Shown: positions 7,138 to 11,613 of the stretch, in pieces | How positions within the stretch are numbered: the stretch's first letter is position 1 | Layout of the letters: every line of letters begins with the position of its first letter | DNA from: VAZQ01 sp040510815 | GTDB lineage: Bacteria; Pseudomonadota; Alphaproteobacteria; Rhizobiales; Xanthobacteraceae | Assembly: GCA_040510815.1 (NCBI GenBank) | Contig: JBEVIH010000334.1 | Coordinates: 1 to 11,613 of the forward strand | Direction of reading: 5' to 3' | Length of the DNA: 11,613 nt | Notes under the pieces: generated by a model | Databases searched by the model: none | Told to the model about the DNA's origin: nothing | The model's input: only the letters and a program-made list of their open reading frames with translations | Program-made: the position numbers and the translations under genes

Positions 7138-7842
7138 TCAACGCTCGAAGCGTACGGACACGCTCGCGACCGGGTCAAGCGCGTAGGCGATGCCGTCCTC
7201 GCCCGGCTCGATCGAGATCGGCGCCACCACCGAGCCGGTGATGATGATCTCGCCGGCGCGCAGCCGCTCGCCGAAGGCGGCAAGGACGTCGGCCACGTGA
7301 AGCACGATGTCGATCCATTGACCGGTATTGGCCTGCGGGTCGGCGGTGCGCGCGGACTCGGCGCCGCGCCGGATCACCCGGCAGGTGAGACCATCGGACG
7401 CAGCGCCGGCGCGCGCGGGGCCCGAGCCGGAAAGCACCACGTGGCGCTGATAAATGTTGCCGGCGAGGATCCGCTCCGGGTCCTCCGGCGGCGTGTGGAG
7501 ATCGACCAGCTCGATCGCCGGCGCGATGCCCGCGATCGCCGCGGCGGCCGTGTCGCGGTCGGCGCCGGCCGCGACGTCACGGCCGATATGCACGGCGACC
7601 TCGGGCTCCGCCACCGGGTTCGCCCAGCCCTTGAGCGACACGCTGGCGCCCGACTCGACGCGGGCGTTGCGGGTGAGAAAGCCGACCAGCGGCCCGCTGA
7701 TCTTGAGCCGCTCCTGGAACGCGGGCGCGCCGAAGCCGACCTTCCAGCCGAGCGGCGCGTCGCCGGCGGCGAGCCGCTTGCGCCGCAGCTCGAGCTGCGC
7801 CTGCATGCCGCGCGCCACGCGCGGGTCGTCCGACAGTTTCAT
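7138..7842 (-). CDS. 2-keto-4-pentenoate hydratase / FAH-superfamily protein
   Basis: The 234-residue cytoplasmic enzyme belongs to the FAH superfamily, nearest to MhpD-type 2-hydroxypenta-2,4-dienoate hydratases, which add water to dienoates formed after aromatic meta-cleavage. Visible motifs: GWKVGF (32-37), the divalent-metal ligands Glu79 and Glu81 in AEPEVAVHIG, and Glu111 in AIELVDLH with spacing like E106/E108/E139 of MhpD, plus GEIIITGS (197-204). It is about 35 residues shorter than E. coli MhpD, all at the N-terminus. ATG7842 is well supported by AAGGAG seven bases upstream. The gene leads the hydratase-TctC block; upstream lies a repeat, so its promoter would be in or next to that repeat. 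Other FAH-family reactions (oxaloacetate decarboxylase, fumarylpyruvate hydrolase) are possible, so the exact reaction is uncertain. Confidence 0.88.
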   Translation of the reverse strand: MKLSDDPRVARGMQAQLELRRKRLAAGDAPLGWKVGFGAPAFQERLKISGPLVGFLTRNARVESGASVSLKGWANPVAEPEVAVHIGRDVAAGADRDTAAAAIAGIAPAIELVDLHTPPEDPERILAGNIYQRHVVLSGSGPARAGAASDGLTCRVIRRGAESARTADPQANTGQWIDIVLHVADVLAAFGERLRAGEIIITGSVVAPISIEPGEDGIAYALDPVASVSVRFER

Positions 7843-7910
7843 CGCCTGCTCCTTCTCCCGCGTTCACCGTAGCAAACGGTGTAGGCCTCCGCCGGTGCGT
7901 CGAACTCGGC

Positions 7911-8055
7911 GGGCTCCCTCCCCCCGTTCTTCACGGGGAGAGGGTGGGGGTGAGGGGCTCACGAGCTCCGCGCGCGCAAATAAGATTGCCCCTCACCCAT
8001 CCTCGTTCGTTGCCGCTCCGAGCTGCCCTCTCCCCGCAAGCGGCGGGGAGAGGGC
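7911..8055. repeat. Palindromic repeat, type X (copy 1)
   Basis: This repeat occupies most of the gap between the hydratase and cupin genes. It has GGGCTCCCTC then GGGGAGAGGGTGGGGGTGAG on the left, an inverted CCCCTCACCC near 7989-7998, and on the right a perfect 13-bp hairpin (GCCCTCTCCCCGC at 8025-8037 with its complement at 8043-8055, loop AAGCG). Related copies lie at 9532-9688 and 11434-11538. The right-hand hairpin sits about 20 bases past the cupin stop and may act as its transcript end, although no T-run follows. Confidence 0.8.
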
Positions 8056-8075
8056 ACAACAAGTGGCCGCACCGC

Positions 8076-8561
8076 CTAATGGCTCGCCGGATCGACCTCG
8101 TAGCCGGAGTCCTCGATCGAGCCGGCGCCCATCCAGCCCCACACCAGCACCACGTCGGCGTCGGAGGTGTTGTTGAAGCCGTGCCAGCAGCCGCGCGGCG
8201 AATAGACCACGTCGCCCTCGATCGACGGCTTCTGGCCCTCGGCGGTGTAGACGTGGCCCTGGCCCTTGAGCACGATGAAGAACTCGTCGCAATTGTGGTG
8301 GCGATGGTTCTCGTGGCGGGCGCCGGGCCTGAGCACGGTCCAGCCAACCACGTGGTCGGCGCCGGCGGTTTTCTTGTCGATCAGGAATTGCACCTGCATG
8401 TCGACCCAGCCGTCCTGGCGCTTGAGGCCGTCGACCTTCGGCACGTCGGCGAGATTGGTGCGGTACATCGCCGCCCCGTCCTTGGGCGCCGTCACCTGGG
8501 CGGTGGTCTTCTTGATGGCTTTCGCTAATGCGGCTCCGATGCGTTCGGCGGTCGAGGTCAT
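8076..8561 (-). CDS. Single-domain cupin protein
   Basis: The 161-residue product carries one complete cupin fold. Motif 1, G(X)5HXH(X)4E(X)6G, is met exactly by Gly80, His86, His88, Glu93 and Gly100. Motif 2, G(X)5PXG(X)2H(X)3N, is met exactly by Gly116, Pro122, Gly124, His127 and Asn131. The three His and one Glu form the usual metal site, so a metal-dependent enzyme (dioxygenase, isomerase or decarboxylase) is more likely than a pure sensor. The first 50 residues are extra and may form a dimer arm. Its ATG overlaps the dehydrogenase stop (ATGA), and its ribosome site GGGAGG lies inside the dehydrogenase gene, so the two are translationally coupled and probably act in one pathway. The substrate is unknown; cupins of this shape appear in many aromatic and keto-acid pathways. 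Confidence 0.88.
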   Translation of the reverse strand: MTSTAERIGAALAKAIKKTTAQVTAPKDGAAMYRTNLADVPKVDGLKRQDGWVDMQVQFLIDKKTAGADHVVGWTVLRPGARHENHRHHNCDEFFIVLKGQGHVYTAEGQKPSIEGDVVYSPRGCWHGFNNTSDADVVLVWGWMGAGSIEDSGYEVDPASH

Positions 8562-9439
8562 GATTGCCCTCCCAGGCGGCGATAGACTTCATGCGCGGTG
8601 ACGAAATCGCGGTGGTCGATGCCGAGCCCGCGGCAGGCGTTCATCATCTCGTTGGCGGCGGCGGCGAGCGGCACCGGGCTGCCGAGCTTGCGGCCGAGCT
8701 CGAGCGCCAAGAGCATGTCCTTCTGCTGCAAGGTGACGTCGGCGAGCGGCACCGCCGGCATCTTGCCCTCCAGGATGAAGGGCCCGCGATAGCCCAGCAC
8801 CGGCGAGGCGGCGACGCTCTTGAGCACGGCGTCGACCGCGACCTCGCGCTTGACGCCGCCCTTCTCGGCGAGCGCGACCGCCTCGCCGAAGGCGATCACC
8901 TCGACCATGAGCAGGAGGTTGACTGCGATCTTCATCTGCACCGCGAGGCCGCTCGTGCCGATATAGGTGACCTTGGGGCCGATCGCGCGTAGCACTGGCT
9001 CGACCTTCTCGAACGCCGCCTTGTCGCCGGCGACCATCAGCGCGGCGTTGCCTTGCGCGAGCGTCACCGGGCTGCCCGAGATCGGGGCGTCGAGCATCGG
9101 CAGCCCTTTCTTGGCGAATTCGGCGGACACCGCGCGGCTCGAGTCGGGCGCGATCGTGCTCATGTCGACATACACGCTGTCCGGCTTGAGGCCCGCGATG
9201 ACGCCGTCGTCGCCGAGCGCGACCGCCCGCACCGCGGCCGCGTCGGTGACGATCGAGAACACGACCTCGGAGGCGGCGGCCACCGTGCGCGGTGAATCCG
9301 CCCAGCGCATGCCGGACTTGAGCAGCGGCGCGGCCTTGTCCTTGCTGCGGTTGAATCCGGTGACCGTGTGCCCGGCCGCCATGAGCCGCGGCACGATGCC
9401 CGCCCCCATGGCGCCGAGCCCGACAAACCCGATGTTCAT
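8558..9439 (-). CDS. 3-hydroxyisobutyrate dehydrogenase-like NAD(P)-dependent oxidoreductase
   Basis: The 293-residue product is a beta-hydroxyacid dehydrogenase of the 3-hydroxyisobutyrate / tartronate semialdehyde reductase / glyoxylate reductase group. The Rossmann motif GFVGLGAMGAGI is at 4-15. Asn30-Arg31-Ser32 after the second strand suggests NADP(H) preference. The substrate motif is DAPISGSPV (117-125), with Ser where most members have SGG. The catalytic pair Lys170 and Asn174 is present (MKIAVN), as is the C-terminal QQKDMLLAL (238-246). The length is normal. ATG9439 has GAGG seven to ten bases upstream, but that site is buried in a potential stem-loop. The gene is coupled to the cupin gene by a 4-base overlap. 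The exact hydroxyacid is not predictable; the family is secure. Confidence 0.93.
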   Translation of the reverse strand: MNIGFVGLGAMGAGIVPRLMAAGHTVTGFNRSKDKAAPLLKSGMRWADSPRTVAAASEVVFSIVTDAAAVRAVALGDDGVIAGLKPDSVYVDMSTIAPDSSRAVSAEFAKKGLPMLDAPISGSPVTLAQGNAALMVAGDKAAFEKVEPVLRAIGPKVTYIGTSGLAVQMKIAVNLLLMVEVIAFGEAVALAEKGGVKREVAVDAVLKSVAASPVLGYRGPFILEGKMPAVPLADVTLQQKDMLLALELGRKLGSPVPLAAAANEMMNACRGLGIDHRDFVTAHEVYRRLGGQS

Positions 9440-9440
9440 T

Positions 9441-9469
9441 CATTCACCTCGCCACTCGCGGGGCGAATG
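9441..9469 (-). promoter_or_regulatory. Stem-loop covering the ribosome-binding site of the dehydrogenase gene
   Basis: On the minus strand, CATTCGCCCCGC can pair with GCGAGGTGAATG (12-base arms, 10 Watson-Crick pairs, one G-U, one mismatch; 5-base loop). The GAGG ribosome site lies in the 3' arm and the start codon begins one base after it. The pairing is seen in the sequence; translational control is inference. Confidence 0.45.
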
Positions 9470-9531
9470 ATGCCGCCGAATTGCCTGGAACGCCAGCATG
9501 TGCGAGGTGGGCCAATGCCCGCGCGACCAAC

Positions 9532-9688
9532 TCGGCGGCTCCCTCGCCCCCGCGAAGCAACCGAACTCGGGTTTTACCCGAGTTCGGTCACTTATTTTGA
9601 GTGGCCGAAGTCGGATATATCCGACTTCGGCTGAGAGGGTGGGGGTGAGGGGCACCGTTCGCACACGATGGGCGGAAAATTGCCCCTC
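9532..9688. repeat. Palindromic repeat, type X (copy 2), interrupted
   Basis: The ends match copy 1: GGCGGCTCCCTC at the left (9534-9545), then GAGAGGGTGGGGGTGAGGGG (9633-9652) and an inverted TGCCCCTC (9681-9688). GAGGGGCA at 9647-9654 pairs with it. Where the other copies have only a few bases in the first hairpin loop, this copy holds a pair of long palindromes (9561-9630). It abuts the next repeat at 9688/9689. Confidence 0.7.
9561..9630. repeat. Composite palindrome pair, unit 1
   Basis: The first palindrome (9561-9587) has 12-bp arms, CCGAACTCGGGT and its complement, around TTT. A 17-base spacer beginning TCACTTATTTTG (9588-9604) follows. The second is a perfect 26-base palindrome (9605-9630) with arms CCGAAGTCGG and centre ATATAT. 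It is the same architecture as unit 2 at 9739-9803, in the same orientation. BIME-like organisation is an inference. Confidence 0.85.
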
Positions 9689-9909
9689 GTGTCCCGGGCG
9701 AGTGAAGCGAGGGCGTCTTCGCCCGAGCGGAACGAGACCCGATCTCGGGTTTACCCGAGATCGGCACTTAAAATGCGCGCAAGTCGGGCAAGCCCGACTT
9801 GCGTGGACCCAGCGCAAGAGTCGCGAAGCGCATCATTGGGAGGCGCTCTCCGCGTGGCCCCTGGGTCCCGGCTCTCGCTCCGGCTTCGCCGTCGCTTCGG
9901 CCGGGACAC
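9689..9909. repeat. MITE-like repeat, type Y, with terminal inverted repeats
   Basis: The ends are exact 9-base inverted repeats: GTGTCCCGG at 9689-9697 and CCGGGACAC at 9901-9909. Inside, GACCCAG (9806-9812) pairs with CTGGGTC (9861-9867), and both ends carry short GC hairpins. There is no open frame resembling a transposase. The layout fits a non-autonomous palindromic repeat of the kind common in Bradyrhizobium-like genomes (recollection, not searched). It lies directly downstream of the metalloprotease stop. Confidence 0.65.
9739..9803. repeat. Composite palindrome pair, unit 2
   Basis: The first palindrome (9739-9764) has arms CCGATCTCGGGT and its complement around TT. The spacer is CACTTAAAATGCG (9765-9777). 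The second palindrome (9778-9803) has arms CGCAAGTCGGGC and its complement around AA. Compared with unit 1, the first palindrome shares the CTCGGGTTT core, the spacer shares CACTTA, and the second shares AAGTCGG. Base changes within arms are matched on the other side, so pairing is preserved. Confidence 0.85.
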
Positions 9910-9946
9910 GCACCCGCGAGTTTATGGGACCGCAACCGCGATCGGC

Positions 9947-11524
9947 TCACTCCACCACGATCTTCACCTGGTCGCCCGGCTGGATCCGGTCGCCGGGGGC
10001 AAGCCCGTTGAGCACGCGGAAGCGCTCGACCGCGCGATCGGTGATCGCCATGCGGCTCGCCAGCCGCTCGACTGTGTCGCCGGGCGCGGCGGTGGTCACC
10101 CGCAGGTGCAGCGGCTTGGCCGCCTCGCTCTCCGCCAGGCTCATGCGGCGGAAGCTCGCGACCGACTCGCGGAAGATGCGGTCGATCTCGGCGCTCATGC
10201 GCTTGCTGGCGAAGATGAAGCGATAGGTGTCGCTGCCGAACCGCACCGCATAGAGCCGGAACCCCCACTGGTCACCCTTGGCGGCGGCGGTCGCTGCCGG
10301 GAAGCCGCTGATGGTGAGCTCCTCGACGCTCTTCGGCTCGACGTTCTCGATCCAGCCCGACGAGAGATAGCCGGCGAGCGTCTGCTCCGCCGGCACCCGC
10401 ACCACGTCGAGGCGCAAGGCCTGGCCGCCGCCGTCCTTGACGCCGAGCACGGCCTGCGCGGTGTTGTCGAGCACGAAGCCCTCCGGCGCCGCGAAGGTGA
10501 AGCCGAGCCGCGGATGCAAAAAGCGGCGGCCGCGCACGAAGCCTTCGCTCGGGTCCTCGCCGTAGACCATGCCGTCGATGCCGTGGAGAAAGGCGTCGCG
10601 GTCACGCTGGGCGGTGCCGGGCGTGGTGAACTGGCGGGCGTTGCCCTCGGCGTTCTTGATGCGCTCGGGCGTGGCCGGATGCGAGGAGAGGAAATCGGGC
10701 GCGCGCGGATCGATCGCCCCCGACCGGCTCGGGCTGGTCTTGAGGTCGGCGTTGCGTCCCATCGAGCTGAGGAACCGGGCGGCGCCGTAGGGGTCGTAGC
10801 CGGCGCGCGCCGCGATGCCCACCCCGATGCCGTCGGCCTCGAATTCCTGCGCGCGCGAGAAGCTCGCCAGCTTGATCTTCGACTTCGCCAGCGCCAGCGC
10901 GCCGGTCTCCGGATCGCTGCCCAGGTCGGTGAACACGCGGGTGACCAGCGCCACCCGGCGGGCCTCGTCCTCGCGCATCGTCGCGTGGCTGGCGATCACG
11001 TGCGACATCTCGTGGGCCAGCACCGAGGCGAGCTCGGAGGTGTCGTTGGCGAGCGCGATCAGCCCGCGCGTGACGTAGAGCTGGCCGCTCGGCAGCGCGA
11101 AGGCGTTGATCGCCGGCGAGTTCAATATGATGACACGATAGCTCATGTCCGGCCGCTCGGAGGCGGCGACCAGCTTCGCCACCGCCTGGTTGAGCAGCGC
11201 CTCGAGCTTGGCGTCCTCGTAGGCACCGTTATAGGCGGCGAGGATGCGCTGGTGCTCGCGCTGGTTGGCCGGCGGCGGCTCGGCGCCCGGCCTGATCGAC
11301 CGGGTCGTGGCCGGCGGCAGCTCGGTGTAGAGCAGGGTGGAGGAGCAGCCGGTGAGCAGAAGGCCGAGCAGGAGCGCGGACGCGAGCGCCGAACTCCGTC
11401 GATGTGGGACGCTAACGGTGCCGCGAACTTCGCGGGCTCCCTCTCCCCGCAGGGGAGAGGGTGGGGGTGAGGGGGCTACAGGACTCTCGATAGGCCCGAA
11501 CCCCTCACCCCACCCCTCTCCCAA
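9947..11524 (-). CDS. M48-family zinc metalloprotease lipoprotein with C-terminal LysM-like region
   Basis: Numbered from TTG11524 the product has 525 residues. Residues 41-60 are a lipoprotein signal (HRR, Leu-rich core, LLTGC with Cys60 as the lipidated residue), placing it in the periplasm on a membrane. The M48 domain has the zinc motif HEMSH (His171, Glu172, His175), EFEAD (227-231) supplying the third ligand, and SHPATPERI (281-289). This is like BepA/LoiP-type quality-control proteases, but without TPRs. Residues 470-525 (PGDT, LNGL, QPGDQVKIVV) look like a LysM module. The start is a problem: residues 1-30 are encoded by a repeat copy, and I find no ATG, GTG or TTG in frame between 11524 and the signal peptide, so the true start may be non-standard or the gene may have been altered by the repeat. 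The body is intact and convincing. Confidence 0.88.
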   Translation of the reverse strand: MGEGWGEGFGPIESPVAPSPPPSPLRGEGAREVRGTVSVPHRRSSALASALLLGLLLTGCSSTLLYTELPPATTRSIRPGAEPPPANQREHQRILAAYNGAYEDAKLEALLNQAVAKLVAASERPDMSYRVIILNSPAINAFALPSGQLYVTRGLIALANDTSELASVLAHEMSHVIASHATMREDEARRVALVTRVFTDLGSDPETGALALAKSKIKLASFSRAQEFEADGIGVGIAARAGYDPYGAARFLSSMGRNADLKTSPSRSGAIDPRAPDFLSSHPATPERIKNAEGNARQFTTPGTAQRDRDAFLHGIDGMVYGEDPSEGFVRGRRFLHPRLGFTFAAPEGFVLDNTAQAVLGVKDGGGQALRLDVVRVPAEQTLAGYLSSGWIENVEPKSVEELTISGFPAATAAAKGDQWGFRLYAVRFGSDTYRFIFASKRMSAEIDRIFRESVASFRRMSLAESEAAKPLHLRVTTAAPGDTVERLASRMAITDRAVERFRVLNGLAPGDRIQPGDQVKIVVE

Positions 11525-11538
11525 TGGGAGAGGGAGCA
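11434..11538. repeat. Palindromic repeat, type X (copy 3)
   Basis: The most complete X copy. GGGCTCCCTCTCCCC with GGGGAGAGGG forms the left hairpin (11434-11460). It runs on through GTGGGGGTGAGGGG, a spacer of about 25 bases, then CCCCTCACCCCACCC, and ends in a hairpin CTCTCCC-AAT-GGGAGAG (11516-11532). It overlaps the 5' end of the metalloprotease frame, supplying its in-frame TTG (11524-11522). Confidence 0.8.
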
Positions 11539-11613
11539 GGCCGAGTCTGCCGCCCGGCCGGGATCGAAACCTCCAGACACGCCGAGCAACTTTGTAGCCC
11601 GCATTGAGCGCAG
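11539..11613. other. Window edge, no feature recognised
   Basis: These 75 bases between the last repeat and the window edge contain no supported gene, hairpin or RNA. They would be upstream of the metalloprotease on the minus strand and could hold its promoter, but I see no convincing -35/-10 pair. Confidence 0.4.

Noticed and set aside
5054..7141. Extended minus-strand frame that would fuse copy B to a 5' extension through copy C
   Set aside because: The extension is an out-of-frame reading of copy C. The real start at 6037 has a signal peptide and a GAGGAG ribosome site.
9561..9803. CRISPR array
   Set aside because: The repeats are perfect palindromes of two types in pairs with a conserved spacer, only four in total, and there are no unique spacers of uniform length or cas genes.
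9440..9817. Small minus-strand open frame upstream of the dehydrogenase
   Set aside because: It consists almost wholly of translated palindromic repeats and has no ribosome site or independent coding signal.
9668..11470. Long plus-strand open frame (600 codons) opposite the metalloprotease
   Set aside because: Its composition is a low-complexity Arg/Ala/Gly mix, it begins inside the repeats, and the opposite strand encodes clear M48 and lipoprotein motifs.

Overview
The window looks like chromosomal DNA of a high-GC alphaproteobacterium, most likely a Hyphomicrobiales member near Bradyrhizobium, Rhodopseudomonas or Xanthobacteraceae. The grounds are the CarD protein type, several tandem orphan TctC-type binding proteins, and dense families of GC-rich palindromic intergenic repeats. 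This placement rests on recognition of families and was not checked by a search.

Layout. Positions 1-1976 (+ strand) hold a leader with an intrinsic terminator, a CarD-type RNA polymerase-binding regulator, a hairpin terminator, and a membrane-anchored protein of unknown function with a C-terminal LTPDQ-type domain. A second terminator-like hairpin follows. Positions 2154-3722 (+) hold a UbiD-family prenyl-FMN-dependent decarboxylase with its R-E-E catalytic residues intact. It converges, across a repeat, on a long minus-strand block.

Minus-strand block, in transcription order: an M48 zinc metalloprotease lipoprotein with a C-terminal LysM-like region (11524-9947); 507 bases of nested palindromic repeats; a 3-hydroxyisobutyrate dehydrogenase-like enzyme translationally coupled by an ATGA overlap to a cupin protein; a second repeat; a 2-keto-4-pentenoate hydratase/FAH-family enzyme; and three paralogous TctC/Bug periplasmic solute-binding proteins. 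No TctA/TctB membrane subunits are present.

The decarboxylase, hydratase, beta-hydroxyacid dehydrogenase, cupin and carboxylate-binding proteins together suggest uptake and breakdown of an aromatic or unsaturated carboxylic acid. The substrate cannot be read from sequence. The protease and CarD genes look unrelated to this.

The most unusual structure is in the repeats. Two composite elements, each a pair of about 26-base palindromes joined by a conserved CACTTA spacer, sit inside the hairpin regions of two different larger repeats that abut each other. Another repeat copy overlaps the 5' end of the metalloprotease frame, so that its only standard upstream start codon is a TTG inside the repeat. 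I see no CRISPR array, tRNA, rRNA, transposase or phage gene.
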